NCBI GenBank assembly: GCA_045594885.1
Contig: JAZNZJ010000012.1
Span: 11,358 to 75,357, forward strand
Direction: 5' to 3'
Source: Fimenecus sp045594885
Lineage (GTDB): Bacteria; Bacillota; Clostridia; Oscillospirales; Acutalibacteraceae
Length of the DNA: 64,000 nucleotides
A program made the position numbers and the translations under genes. The notes beneath the pieces were generated by a model that saw only the letters and a list, made by a program, of their open reading frames with translations, was not told the DNA's origin and did not search any database. The stretch's first letter is position 1; every line of letters starts with the position of its first letter. Of this stretch, positions 24,295-33,144 are shown one piece after another.

Positions 24295-25155
24295 ATGCAG
24301 GTTGTAATTGTTACAGGAATGTCCGGTGCAGGAAAATCACGAGTAATTGATACTTTAGAAGACATCGGATTTTTCTGTGTTGATAATATGACTCCAAAAT
24401 TGATACCAACTTTCGTGAAGCTTTTGCAGGATTCAGCTGAAGTTCGTGAAAAAGTTGCGTTGGCATCTGACATAAGACTTGGTGGCTCATTTTCGCATCT
24501 TTTTAATGCTCTTGAAGAACTTAAAGAGATGGAATGTGATTGCAAGGTGTTATTCATTGATGCTGATAATGATGTTATATTTAGACGCTATCAGGAAACT
24601 CGCAGAAAGCATCCCCTTGCTAAAGATGATACTCCACAAGGATTGCAAGAAATTATTGCCCAAGAAAGAGAAATAATAAAAAACGCACGTGACATTGCCG
24701 ATTATGTTATTGATACATCATTATTAACTACATCACAATTAAAAGAACGTGTTGCAAAGCTCTTTCTTGATGACGTATCAAACACAATTAAAATTACTGT
24801 GAATTCATTTGGTTTTAAATATGGAACACCTAAAGAATCTGATTTGGTATTTGATGTGCGTTGTTTACCCAATCCGTTTTATGTTCCCGAACTAAAACAT
24901 CAAACAGGGCTTGAGGCACCGGTAAAGGATTATGTTATGAGTTTCAAAGAGGCTCAAGGGCTTGTACCTAAACTTCTTGACCTTGTTAATTATTTAGTTC
25001 CTCTTTACAGAGAAGAAGGTAAGAGTCAACTTACAATTTCCGTGGGTTGTACTGGCGGTAGGCATCGTTCAGTAGTTTTTGCCGAACTCATTTATCAGAG
25101 TATTAAAGAACTTGGATATAATATTTCTGTTTATCATCGTGATATTCATAGGTAA
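24295..25155 (+). CDS. rapZ: RapZ/YvcJ family nucleotide-binding protein
   Basis: The family includes E. coli RapZ, the RNase E adaptor for GlmZ sRNA, and Bacillus YvcJ, a GTP/ATP-hydrolysing protein linked to competence. The 286-residue protein has Walker A GMSGAGKSR near the N terminus and the C-terminal signature FGFKYGTP, then DVRCLPNPFY and the nucleotide/metabolite region SVGCTGGRHRS. It follows murB by 4 bases and precedes whiA. In many Firmicutes yvcK (mgfK) lies between rapZ and whiA; it is absent here. Confidence 0.95.
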   Translation: MQVVIVTGMSGAGKSRVIDTLEDIGFFCVDNMTPKLIPTFVKLLQDSAEVREKVALASDIRLGGSFSHLFNALEELKEMECDCKVLFIDADNDVIFRRYQETRRKHPLAKDDTPQGLQEIIAQEREIIKNARDIADYVIDTSLLTTSQLKERVAKLFLDDVSNTIKITVNSFGFKYGTPKESDLVFDVRCLPNPFYVPELKHQTGLEAPVKDYVMSFKEAQGLVPKLLDLVNYLVPLYREEGKSQLTISVGCTGGRHRSVVFAELIYQSIKELGYNISVYHRDIHR

Positions 25156-25166
25156 GGGTATATAAA

Positions 25167-26069
25167 ATGTCTTTTTCAGCAGATGTTAAAAACGAATTGT
25201 TGTCATATGAAGTAGAGAATGATTGTTGCCTGCATGCTTTTGCATACGGGATGATGTTATTTTCTCGTGCCTTTTCATATTATGATATTTCTTTGATGAC
25301 AGAACATTGCGGTGTGGCTGAAAAGTATTGTGAACTTATGAAAACAGTTTGCAAGGTTACTCCTAAAGTAACAAAGTCAGATGCAGGCAAATATAAAATC
25401 GAAGTACTTAATCAATCTGAACGCACAAAAATTCTTAAAACTTTTGGATATGAGAATAAGGGCGGCACTTTACGTCTTAACTGGAGCAATATTTCCGATG
25501 AATGTTGTAAAACCGCATTTTTAAAAGGTGCATTTTTAACTTGTGGCACAGTTAACGACCCTAATAAGAATTATCATTTCGAATTTGTTGTCCCGTATCT
25601 TAATCTTAGCAAAGATTTAAAACTTTTCATAAATGATTATGATGATTTTAATGTACAGCCCAAAGCCATAACAAGAAATTCTACATATGTGATATATTTT
25701 AAAGACAGCGAATCAATTGAAGAGTTACTTACGGCTATGGGTGCAGTGAATTCTGCACTTGAGCTTATGGGTGTAAAAATGTATAAAGATGTTCGCAACA
25801 ATGTGAACAGAAAACTCAATTTTGAGAGTGCGAATTTAGATAAAACCATTGATGCTGCAGGTAGGCAGGTCGATGCAATAATATTTATAAAAAATAAGGT
25901 TGGTCTTGACTATTTGAGCGATGAATTAAAGGAGTTAGCAGAATTAAGATTGGAAAATCCTGAAATTTCATTGAGAGAATTAGGTGGTCTTCTTACAAAA
26001 CCCATATCACGTTCAGGGCTTAACCACAGATTAAAAAGAATTTGTGACATTGCCGACAGTTTAAAATAA
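25167..26069 (+). CDS. whiA: WhiA regulator (LAGLIDADG-like, HTH)
   Basis: WhiA is a conserved Gram-positive DNA-binding protein with a LAGLIDADG-homing-endonuclease-like N-terminal domain and a C-terminal helix-turn-helix. It controls sporulation in Streptomyces and cell division or chromosome segregation in Bacillus. The 300-residue protein starts with MSFSADVKNEL, has CCKTAFLKGAFLTCGTVNDP at about 112-132, and ends with LRELGGLLTKPISRSGLNHRL, the conserved HTH. RBS AAGGGTAT is 6 bases before ATG 25167. Confidence 0.95.
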   Translation: MSFSADVKNELLSYEVENDCCLHAFAYGMMLFSRAFSYYDISLMTEHCGVAEKYCELMKTVCKVTPKVTKSDAGKYKIEVLNQSERTKILKTFGYENKGGTLRLNWSNISDECCKTAFLKGAFLTCGTVNDPNKNYHFEFVVPYLNLSKDLKLFINDYDDFNVQPKAITRNSTYVIYFKDSESIEELLTAMGAVNSALELMGVKMYKDVRNNVNRKLNFESANLDKTIDAAGRQVDAIIFIKNKVGLDYLSDELKELAELRLENPEISLRELGGLLTKPISRSGLNHRLKRICDIADSLK

Positions 26070-26080
26070 TAGGTGATTAT

Positions 26081-26665
26081 ATGCGAAAATCTCAAGAATA
26101 TACTGTTTCATTTGAAACTAAAAATAAATCAAAACCCGGTTTTTGGGGCGTTGTTTATGAGTGGCTCGATTCTCCACTTTATGCAATTATACTGATTCTC
26201 TTGCTTTTTACTTTTACGTTCAGAATCGTGGGTGTTAACGGGGAATCAATGTGTCCCACATTGTCAAACGGTGATTGGCTTACGGTAAGTTCTGTAAATA
26301 CAACAATTGAAAATGGTGATATTGTTGTTGTTACACAACCTAATGCACTGAATGAGCCGTTGATTAAACGTGTCATTGCCAAGGGCGGAGATACAATAAA
26401 TATTGATTTTTCTACCGGTGAGGTAACTGTAAACGGAAATACTTTAAATGAACCGTATATTGCAGAAGCAACCCACAGAAAAGGTGATTTCAACGGTCCT
26501 CTTGTAGTTCCCGAAGGTTACTTGTTTGTTATGGGTGATAATAGAAACAATTCTTTGGATAGCAGATTTGAAACAATTGGGTTAATTGACGAAAGATATG
26601 TGCTTGGTGTTGCACAGATTCGACTATTTCCCTTTAATGATTGGAAGATAAACGATTATGAATAA
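26081..26665 (+). CDS. lepB: Signal peptidase I (first copy)
   Basis: Type I signal peptidases (S26) cleave signal peptides of exported proteins at the outer face of the membrane. The 194-residue protein has one transmembrane helix (about 33-50) and the catalytic dyad Ser56 in GESMCPTL and Lys96 in LIKRVIAKGGD. Box E is MGDNRNNSLDSR. It is typical of the Gram-positive single-span form. It overlaps the second signal peptidase gene by 8 bases. The two are clear paralogues but differ in the substrate-facing region between Ser and Lys. Confidence 0.95.
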   Translation: MRKSQEYTVSFETKNKSKPGFWGVVYEWLDSPLYAIILILLLFTFTFRIVGVNGESMCPTLSNGDWLTVSSVNTTIENGDIVVVTQPNALNEPLIKRVIAKGGDTINIDFSTGEVTVNGNTLNEPYIAEATHRKGDFNGPLVVPEGYLFVMGDNRNNSLDSRFETIGLIDERYVLGVAQIRLFPFNDWKINDYE

Positions 26666-27209
26666 AAATAAACTTTTAAATAATGTATATGAGTTTGCAT
26701 CGATTTTAGTGATGTCTTTAATTGCTATATGCGTAATATTTACATTCTTTTTTAAAATTTCCACCGTGGTTGGTGAATCAATGGAAAATACATTACTTAA
26801 TGGTGATACCGTTATTATCAATGCAATTGAAAAGGATGTTGAATATGGCGACGTTGTTGTTATATCGCAACCTAATATGTATAGTAAGGTGCTTATTAAA
26901 CGTGTAATTGCGGTTGGCGGTCAGACTGTGGAATTTGACCGATATTCCAGTAAAGTTCTTGTAGATGGCAAAGAAATTGATGAGCCATACATCAAAGAGG
27001 CAATGAGATTTACTTATTTAATGCATAATACTTATACCGTGCCTGAGGGTAAAATTTTTGTTTTGGGTGATAACCGAAATAGGTCGGCTGACAGTCGTGA
27101 CCCAAATGTTGGTTTTGTTGATGAGAGATATGTGTTGGGTAAGGTTTTGTACAGACTGGGTGATAAAGAATTGTTTAATTCAGATTTAAAGGGGTTTGAA
27201 AATGGCTGA
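26658..27209 (+). CDS. Signal peptidase I (second copy)
   Basis: The 183-residue paralogue of the preceding gene has one helix at about 14-33, catalytic Ser41 in GESMENTL, Lys81 in LIKRVIAVGGQ and box E LGDNRNRSADSR. The N-terminal region before the helix is shorter than in the first copy. Start ATG 26658 lies inside the 3' end of the first copy, and its own 3' end overlaps the GTPase gene by 8 bases. Duplicate signal peptidases in tandem suggest either dosage or different substrate sets. Confidence 0.94.
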   Translation: MNKNKLLNNVYEFASILVMSLIAICVIFTFFFKISTVVGESMENTLLNGDTVIINAIEKDVEYGDVVVISQPNMYSKVLIKRVIAVGGQTVEFDRYSSKVLVDGKEIDEPYIKEAMRFTYLMHNTYTVPEGKIFVLGDNRNRSADSRDPNVGFVDERYVLGKVLYRLGDKELFNSDLKGFENG

Positions 27210-28071
27210 TAATCAAAAACAAGTGGTACAATGGTTTCCCGGTCATATGGCTAAAACCCGACGTCTTATAAAAGAAAGCCTTTCACTTGTTGACGGGGTT
27301 ACTGAAATAATTGATGCTCGTATTCCTTATAGCAGTTCAAATCCTGAGCTTGAAGAAATGGTAAATAATAAACCTCGTATTGTTCTTCTTAATAAATGTG
27401 ATTTAGCTGACAAGAATACAACTAATCAATGGGTTGAGTATTATAAGAAAAAGGGGATAAAGGCAATTCCGGTTGATTGTCGTACGGGCAAAGGGTTAAA
27501 TAATTATATTGTTGCAGTCCGTGAAGTGTTAAAAGATGTTATCAAGAAAAATGAAGACAGAGGAATGCCCGGTAAAGCATTAAGGATAATGGTTGTTGGT
27601 ATTCCTAACACGGGAAAATCATCATTTATCAACAGAATGGCAGGTTCAGCAAAAGCAAAGGTTGCTGACAAAGCAGGTGTTACAAGACATAATCAATGGT
27701 TTCCAATTGGTAACGGCATTGAATTGCTTGATACCCCCGGTGTATTGTGGCCTAAATTTGATGACCCTGTAGTGGGCGACAGACTCGCATTTATCGGCTC
27801 TGTTAAAGATGAAATTCTTGACGCAGAAACACTTGCGGTAAGACTGCTTGAGGTAATGAAAAAAGACTATCCCGAAAGACTCACTGAAAGATATAAAATT
27901 ACAGATTTTCAAATGAAAGAATCTTGGGAAGTTCTTGAGATGATTGGCAAAAAACGTGGTATGATGATTAAAGGCGGAGAAATTGATTATGAAAGAGTTT
28001 CAGTTATGCTTTTAGATGAATACCGTGGTGGTAGGCTCGGCACAATTTCCCTTGAAAGACCGGTGATGTAA
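27202..28071 (+). CDS. rbgA: Ribosome biogenesis GTPase YlqF/RbgA
   Basis: RbgA is a circularly permuted GTPase needed for late assembly of the 50S subunit. In the 289-residue protein the G motifs run in permuted order: G4 LNKCDL first, then G1 GIPNTGKSS, then G3 DTPGVLWP. The start WFPGHMAKT is a family signature. TTG 27196 is an alternative start, but ATG 27202 with the RBS AAGGGG fits better. It overlaps the second signal peptidase gene, and RNase HII follows 3 bases after its stop, the same order rbgA-rnhB as in Bacillus. Confidence 0.95.
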   Translation: MADNQKQVVQWFPGHMAKTRRLIKESLSLVDGVTEIIDARIPYSSSNPELEEMVNNKPRIVLLNKCDLADKNTTNQWVEYYKKKGIKAIPVDCRTGKGLNNYIVAVREVLKDVIKKNEDRGMPGKALRIMVVGIPNTGKSSFINRMAGSAKAKVADKAGVTRHNQWFPIGNGIELLDTPGVLWPKFDDPVVGDRLAFIGSVKDEILDAETLAVRLLEVMKKDYPERLTERYKITDFQMKESWEVLEMIGKKRGMMIKGGEIDYERVSVMLLDEYRGGRLGTISLERPVM

Positions 28072-28074
28072 ATT

Positions 28075-28683
28075 ATGGATTACTCATATGAAAATAATGC
28101 CTTGTTAAAGGGATATAAGACTATATGCGGAATTGATGAGGCGGGTAGAGGACCTCTTGCAGGTCCGGTTTATGCCGCTGCAGTTATTTTACCATTAGGA
28201 TTAGAAATTGATGGACTTAATGATTCAAAAAAACTGAGTGAAAAGAAACGTGAGCAACTTTTTGATGTTATTTGTGAAAAAGCAATTGCATATTCTGTTG
28301 GAATTGCCACAGAAAAAGAAATAGATGAAATTAATATTTTAAATGCAACATTTCTTGCTATGAAAAGAGCGGTTGACGGGCTTTCTGTTAAGCCGGATTA
28401 TGCATTGGTTGACGGCAATCGTTACCCTAAAATCAAAAACGATTTTAAAGAAGAAGTTGTTGTAAAAGGTGATGCTAAAAGTATGTCAATTGCGGCTGCA
28501 TCAATAATTGCAAAGGTCAGTCGTGACCGTTTTATGCTTGAGATGACCGAAAAATACCCTGAGTATTGTTTTGAAAAACACAAGGGCTACGGCACAAAAT
28601 TACATTACGAGAAAATACTTGAATACGGACCATCACCAATACATAGAATGTCATTTCTCAAAAAGTTATATGGTGAAAAATAA
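28075..28683 (+). CDS. rnhB: Ribonuclease HII
   Basis: RNase HII cleaves RNA in RNA-DNA hybrids and starts removal of single ribonucleotides from DNA. The 202-residue protein has the catalytic acidic motif GIDEAGRGPLAGPV near the N terminus, the second acidic strand in LVDGN (about 120) and IIAKVSRDR, which carries the conserved helix, followed by KHKGYGTKLH. Spacing to the neighbours is minimal and its stop overlaps the YraN gene by one base. Confidence 0.96.
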   Translation: MDYSYENNALLKGYKTICGIDEAGRGPLAGPVYAAAVILPLGLEIDGLNDSKKLSEKKREQLFDVICEKAIAYSVGIATEKEIDEINILNATFLAMKRAVDGLSVKPDYALVDGNRYPKIKNDFKEEVVVKGDAKSMSIAAASIIAKVSRDRFMLEMTEKYPEYCFEKHKGYGTKLHYEKILEYGPSPIHRMSFLKKLYGEK

Positions 28684-29048
28684 TGGATTCATCACTTTTA
28701 GGCAGATTTGGTGAAATTTTAGCTTCAAGGTATCTGCGTAAACATGGTTATGTTATTCTTACTGCTCATTACAGTTGCAGGTTGGGTGAGATTGACCTTG
28801 TTGCAGAAGATAAAAAATATATATGCTTTGTCGAGGTTAAAACCAGAAGCGAAAATATGAAATATTCTCCGGCAGATGCAGTTGATATTTCCAAAAGACA
28901 AAAAATCATATCTTCATCAAATATTTATCTTAAAGATTATGTGGAAAAAAGGCAGCCAAGATATGATATTATTGAAGTCTATTTTGAAAATGATGAGCCT
29001 GTTAGAATAAATCACATAAAAAATGCATTTGATTCTTATGGCAATTAG
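28683..29048 (+). CDS. YraN/UPF0102 family nuclease-fold protein
   Basis: The 121-residue protein has the UPF0102 pattern: LGRFGEILASRYLRKHGY, then GEIDLVAEDKKYICFVEVKTRS. This is a PD-(D/E)xK-like core with Asp and the ExK triad, as in restriction-endonuclease-fold proteins that may act on Holliday junctions. The actual substrate of the family is not established. ATG overlaps the rnhB stop. This is the last gene of the hprK-led run; a promoter for thrC begins 3 bases after its stop. Confidence 0.9.
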   Translation: MDSSLLGRFGEILASRYLRKHGYVILTAHYSCRLGEIDLVAEDKKYICFVEVKTRSENMKYSPADAVDISKRQKIISSSNIYLKDYVEKRQPRYDIIEVYFENDEPVRINHIKNAFDSYGN

Positions 29049-29050
29049 TG

Positions 29051-29079
29051 TTGAAAAACATTTTTTTTTATGTTAGAAT
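29051..29079 (+). promoter_or_regulatory. Promoter of thrC
   Basis: TTGAAA (29051-29056) and TAGAAT (29074-29079) are 17 bases apart, beginning right after the yraN stop and 26 bases before the thrC start. Confidence 0.6.
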
Positions 29080-29104
29080 ACCACACGAAAAGGAAGTGTT
29101 TATA

Positions 29105-30598
29105 ATGTTTTATACAAGTACGAGAGATAAATCAGTTAAGGTAACCGCTGCAGAGGCTATTGCAAAAGGAATTTCATCTGAGGGTGGACTTTTCGTACCT
29201 ACAGAAATACCTGCAATTTCACTTGATTTTATTGAAAAACTTGTTCCAATGTCATACATTGAAAGAGCAAAAGAGGTTCTTCGTCTTTATCTTACAGACT
29301 TTACTGAAGAAGAACTTTCAATGTGCGTTGAGGGTGCATATAAAGCGGGTAAGTTCAGTTCAGAAAAAGTTGCACCTTTATATAAATTATCAAATACCGC
29401 AAATGTTCTTGAACTCTGGAGAGGACCAACTTGTGCTTTCAAGGATATGGCTCTTCAACTTCTTCCGTATCTTCTTACCGTTTCGGCAGGTAAAACTGTT
29501 AAAGATACCGAAATTGTAATTCTTGTAGCAACATCGGGTGATACAGGTAAAGCTGCTCTTGAAGGTTTTGCTGATGTACCAAATACGAAAATTCTTGTAT
29601 TTTATCCTGTTGACGGTGTTAGCCCAATGCAGAAACTTCAGATGACAACTCAAGAAGGCTCAAATGTAAGTGTTTGTGCAATTGAGGGTAATTTTGACGA
29701 TGCTCAAAGCGGTGTTAAAAAGATTTTTACAGATAAAGAAATTGAAAAGAAATTCAAAGAAAACGGACTTGCATTTTCTTCAGCAAACTCAATTAACTGG
29801 GGGCGTCTTGTTCCACAGATTGTTTATTATGTATCTGCATATTGCGATATGATAGAAAATGGTGAACTCAAGGTGGGCGAAGCAATGAACGTTGTTGTGC
29901 CAACAGGTAACTTTGGTAATATTCTTGCTGCATATTATGCAAAGAGAATGGGTGTGCCGGTTAAAACACTTATCTGTGCATCGAATGCAAATAATGTTCT
30001 TACAGATTTCCTCACAAGTGGTACATATGATAAAAACAGAGACTTTTATTGCACAACATCTCCATCAATGGATATTCTCATTTCAAGTAACCTTGAAAGA
30101 CTTTTATTCCATCTTTGTGGTGAGAATGATGCTCAGGTTGCGGAGTGGATGTCATCACTAAACAATGATGGTAAATATACTGTAACTGATGACGTTGCTG
30201 ATAAAGTAAGAGCATTGTTCTCTGCAGGCTGTTGTGATGATGAAAAAACAAAGGCAACTATTGGTAAGGTTTTTGCAGACAAGAATTATCTCTGTGATAC
30301 TCATACTGCAGTAGCAGTTAAAGTTTATGACGATTATGTTGAAAAAACAGGTGATACAACTCCGACTGTTATTGATTCAACTGCTAATCCATATAAGTTC
30401 TCTGCAAGTGTGCTTTCAGCAATTACTGACGAAATTAAGGCAGACAATGAATTTGATATGGTAGATGAATTGTTTGAAAAATCAAAAGAGCCTGTTCCAC
30501 AGCAACTCGCTACTCTTAAAGGCAAATCACCTCGTTTCACAGGTGTTGCAAAGAAAGAAGATATGAAGCAAGTTGTATTTGATATGTTAGGCATTTAA
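29105..30598 (+). CDS. thrC: Threonine synthase
   Basis: ThrC is the PLP enzyme that converts O-phosphohomoserine to threonine. The 497-residue protein is of the longer type II class, with an N-terminal YTSTRDKSVKVTAAEAI region and the PLP Lys in GPTCAFKDMALQL (about 105). A TSGDTGKAALEGF phosphate-binding loop is also present. The frame extends to 29048, but RBS AGGAAG lies just before ATG 29105. It is a single gene between its own promoter and a hairpin terminator. No riboswitch or leader peptide was seen. Confidence 0.95.
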   Translation: MFYTSTRDKSVKVTAAEAIAKGISSEGGLFVPTEIPAISLDFIEKLVPMSYIERAKEVLRLYLTDFTEEELSMCVEGAYKAGKFSSEKVAPLYKLSNTANVLELWRGPTCAFKDMALQLLPYLLTVSAGKTVKDTEIVILVATSGDTGKAALEGFADVPNTKILVFYPVDGVSPMQKLQMTTQEGSNVSVCAIEGNFDDAQSGVKKIFTDKEIEKKFKENGLAFSSANSINWGRLVPQIVYYVSAYCDMIENGELKVGEAMNVVVPTGNFGNILAAYYAKRMGVPVKTLICASNANNVLTDFLTSGTYDKNRDFYCTTSPSMDILISSNLERLLFHLCGENDAQVAEWMSSLNNDGKYTVTDDVADKVRALFSAGCCDDEKTKATIGKVFADKNYLCDTHTAVAVKVYDDYVEKTGDTTPTVIDSTANPYKFSASVLSAITDEIKADNEFDMVDELFEKSKEPVPQQLATLKGKSPRFTGVAKKEDMKQVVFDMLGI

Positions 30599-30611
30599 TT
30601 TAATAGTATTC

Positions 30612-30647
30612 TGCGGAAACCCGATACACATGTTTCAGGTTTCCGCA
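30612..30647. terminator. Terminator shared by thrC and the DUF1540 gene
   Basis: TGCGGAAACC (30612-30621) and GGTTTCCGCA (30638-30647) form a perfect 10-pair stem with a 16-base loop. It lies at the convergent ends of two genes. The T runs are short, so efficiency is uncertain. Confidence 0.65.
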
Positions 30648-30653
30648 TTTGAA

Positions 30654-30815
30654 TTATTTACATTCAGCCTTCATTCTGAAAGTAGCACAACGTGTATCGT
30701 CACAACAACAAGCATTCTGAGTGCCTACTTTTATCTCATTTGCAGTGCAATTCATGTGTCCGTCGTTGTAGGTGCAATGGTGTGCATCACAAGTAATGTT
30801 TCTGTTCTTATCCAT
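30654..30815 (-). CDS. DUF1540 cysteine-rich protein
   Basis: Reading the minus strand from ATG 30815 gives a 53-residue protein with eight cysteines: CDAHHC, then C23, ACCC (36-38), C43 and C52. The spacing CxxxxCxYN, then TxCATF, fits the DUF1540 family, small presumed metal-binding proteins common in Clostridia. RBS AAAGGAGG is strong and lies 7 bases before the start. A hairpin just upstream of the RBS (CTTTCAAA with TTTGAAAG, 30828-30850) overlaps part of it. The plus-strand frame across the same bases is a shadow. Confidence 0.85.
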   Translation of the reverse strand: MDKNRNITCDAHHCTYNDGHMNCTANEIKVGTQNACCCDDTRCATFRMKAECK

Positions 30816-30879
30816 TTTATTTACCTCCTTTCAAATATATTTTTTGAAAGAATACGGCTATTATTCATAGGAGTTTTTT

Positions 30880-31572
30880 ATGTCTGTTTATGTAATTGGT
30901 GATACTCACCTCTCTTTTTCTGTTGATAAACCAATGGATATTTTTAAAGGTTGGGATGATTATGCTTTACGTCTTGAAAATAATTGGCAACGTCTTGTAA
31001 TGCCTGAAGATACAGTGATTATAAATGGCGATGTTTCCTGGGCGATGAGTCTGCAAGAAGCAGAAAAAGATTTTAATTTTTTAAACAGATTGAATGGTAC
31101 AAAAATTATATCTAAAGGCAATCACGATTATTGGTGGAATACTGTCACCAAAATGGAAAACTTTTTTAAAGAAAAAGGTTTTGATTCAATAAAAATTCTT
31201 CACAATAATGCTTATAGAATTGGCAATATATCAATTGCAGGAACACGTGGCTGGTTTTTTGATGCAGAGAAAGATAATGCAGATAAAGTGATGGCACGTG
31301 AGTGTGCAAGACTTCAACGTTCAATTGACGAGGCACAAAAACTTGGTGGTGAGGTGGTTGTGTTTTTACATTATCCACCCGTAAGCTTAACAAAAGATTG
31401 TGAACCGATTTTTGATGTGCTTAAAAAGAATGAAATTAAAAAATGCTATTATGGGCATTTGCACGGCGGTGCAACAAAATTCGCATTAAATGGTGAAAAA
31501 AACGGAGTAAATTTTCGTCTTGTTTCTGCAGATTATCTTGAATTTTGTCCATATCTTGTCAGTTTGGATTAA
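30880..31572 (+). CDS. Metallophosphoesterase
   Basis: The 230-residue protein has the calcineurin-like metal motifs in order: GDTHLSF (D8, H10), GDVSWAM (second metal Asp), KGNHDYWW (Asn-His-Asp) and late YGHLHGG. Such enzymes hydrolyse phosphomono- or diesters with two metal ions. The substrate cannot be inferred. ATG 30880 follows an AGGAG RBS with 6-base spacing. The gene is divergent from the DUF1540 gene and shares a 64-base intergenic region with it. Confidence 0.87.
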   Translation: MSVYVIGDTHLSFSVDKPMDIFKGWDDYALRLENNWQRLVMPEDTVIINGDVSWAMSLQEAEKDFNFLNRLNGTKIISKGNHDYWWNTVTKMENFFKEKGFDSIKILHNNAYRIGNISIAGTRGWFFDAEKDNADKVMARECARLQRSIDEAQKLGGEVVVFLHYPPVSLTKDCEPIFDVLKKNEIKKCYYGHLHGGATKFALNGEKNGVNFRLVSADYLEFCPYLVSLD

Positions 31573-31631
31573 TTTTGATAATAAATACTACTATTTTTCG
31601 CAAATGTTATTGAAAAAACTTAAGGAAAATA

Positions 31632-31660
31632 TTGTAATTAATTTTATTCTATGATATAAT
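31632..31660 (+). promoter_or_regulatory. Promoter of tig
   Basis: TTGTAA (31632-31637) and a perfect TATAAT (31655-31660) are 17 bases apart, about 58 bases before the tig start. Confidence 0.65.
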
Positions 31661-31718
31661 ATCGTGAATATTGCGGTATGGCAAATTAGTAAACAATAGT
31701 ATTCAGGAGGAATATTAA

Positions 31719-33113
31719 ATGTTAAAATCAACAAACAAAGTGGAAACAAATGTTTTCGAACTTGAAATCACAATTGACGGCGAAAAGTTTGAGGCTGCTA
31801 TTCAGCAGGTTTATCTCAAGCAGAGAAAGAATATCGCTGTTAATGGTTTCAGAAAGGGTAAAGCCCCCAGAAAAATGATTGAAAAGATGTACGGTGAAGG
31901 TGTTTTCTATGAAGATGCACTTGAACTTGTATATCCTGAAGCTGTAAGTGACGCTATCACTGAGTCAGGTCTCGATGTAGTTGGTTCACCTTACGATTTC
32001 GAAATTCCCGAAATCGGTAAAGATGGTGTTGTAATGAAATTGAAGGTTGCTGTAAAGCCTGAAGTTAAGCTTGGCGAGTACAAGGGACTTTCTGCAACAA
32101 GACCTTCAGTAAAAGTATCTGCTGACGAAGTAAAAGCTGAACTTGCAAATATGCAAGAACAGAATTCACGTATGATTAACGTTGACAACAGAGCAGTTAA
32201 GAAGAACGATACAACAGTTATCGACTTTGAAGGTTTTGCTGACGGTGTAGCATTTGAAGGCGGCAAGGCTGAAAAATATGAATTGGTTATTGGCAGCGGT
32301 TCATTTATTCCAGGTTTTGAAGACCAGATTATTGGTCACAAAATTGGTGAAGAATTTGATGTAAATGTTACTTTCCCATCAGAATACCACGCTGACAACC
32401 TTGCAGGTAAAGAAGCTGTATTTAAGGTTAAACTTCACGAAATCAAGAAAAAGGAACTTCCTGTGCTTGATGATGAGTTTGCAAAAGACGTTAGCGAGTT
32501 TGATACTCTTGACGAACTTAAAAAGAGTGTTAAATCACAGCTTGAAGAAAAGAAAAAGGCTCAGGCTGATGACAAGGTAACTAACGAATTATTTGAAACA
32601 GTTGCAAATGGAATTGAAGTTGAAATTCCTGATGTAATGATTGAAAGTGCAATTGATGATATGGTTAATGAGTTTGACTATAGACTTCAGATGCAGGGAC
32701 TTAGCCTTGACACATATATGCAATACACAGGTATGGATGTAAAGACATTCAGAGAAGGTTATAAAGCTAATGCTGAGGCTCAGGTTAAACTTCAACTTGC
32801 TTTTGAAGCAATTGCTAAGGCAGAAAACATTGAAGCATCTGACGAAGAAGTTGAAGCAGAATATGACAAACTTGCTAAGACATATGATATGGAAGTTGAA
32901 CAGGTTAAAAAGGCTGTTGCTCCAAAGTCATTAACAGCAGACATTGTTTCAAGAAAAGTTGCTGATTTAATTAAGGCTGAAGCAAAGATTTCAGACGAAA
33001 AAGCAGCAAAAAAACCTGCTGCTAAGAAAAAGGCTGAAGATGGTGCAGAAGAAAAGCCTGCAAAGAAGCCAGCTGCAAAAAAGACAACAAAGAAAAAAGC
33101 AGACGAAGAATAA
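31719..33113 (+). CDS. tig: Trigger factor with Lys/Ala-rich C-terminal tail
   Basis: Trigger factor is the ribosome-bound chaperone and prolyl isomerase that meets nascent chains. The 464-residue protein has the ribosome-docking loop GFRKGKAPRKMIEKMYG at about 43-59, the FKBP-type PPIase domain at about 160-245 (GSGSFIPGFEDQIIG) and the helical chaperone arms to about 425. The last roughly 38 residues are a low-complexity KPAAKKKAE / AKKTTKKKADEE tail that canonical trigger factors lack. RBS CAGGAGGAA precedes ATG 31719. It precedes clpP and clpX, the usual order. Confidence 0.95.
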   Translation: MLKSTNKVETNVFELEITIDGEKFEAAIQQVYLKQRKNIAVNGFRKGKAPRKMIEKMYGEGVFYEDALELVYPEAVSDAITESGLDVVGSPYDFEIPEIGKDGVVMKLKVAVKPEVKLGEYKGLSATRPSVKVSADEVKAELANMQEQNSRMINVDNRAVKKNDTTVIDFEGFADGVAFEGGKAEKYELVIGSGSFIPGFEDQIIGHKIGEEFDVNVTFPSEYHADNLAGKEAVFKVKLHEIKKKELPVLDDEFAKDVSEFDTLDELKKSVKSQLEEKKKAQADDKVTNELFETVANGIEVEIPDVMIESAIDDMVNEFDYRLQMQGLSLDTYMQYTGMDVKTFREGYKANAEAQVKLQLAFEAIAKAENIEASDEEVEAEYDKLAKTYDMEVEQVKKAVAPKSLTADIVSRKVADLIKAEAKISDEKAAKKPAAKKKAEDGAEEKPAKKPAAKKTTKKKADEE

Positions 33114-33144
33114 TCAGTCATTAATAATTATATGTATAGATATT

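Noticed and set aside
30630..30902. Plus-strand frame of 90 codons
   Set aside because: It is the shadow of the minus-strand DUF1540 gene and its start lies inside a terminator stem.
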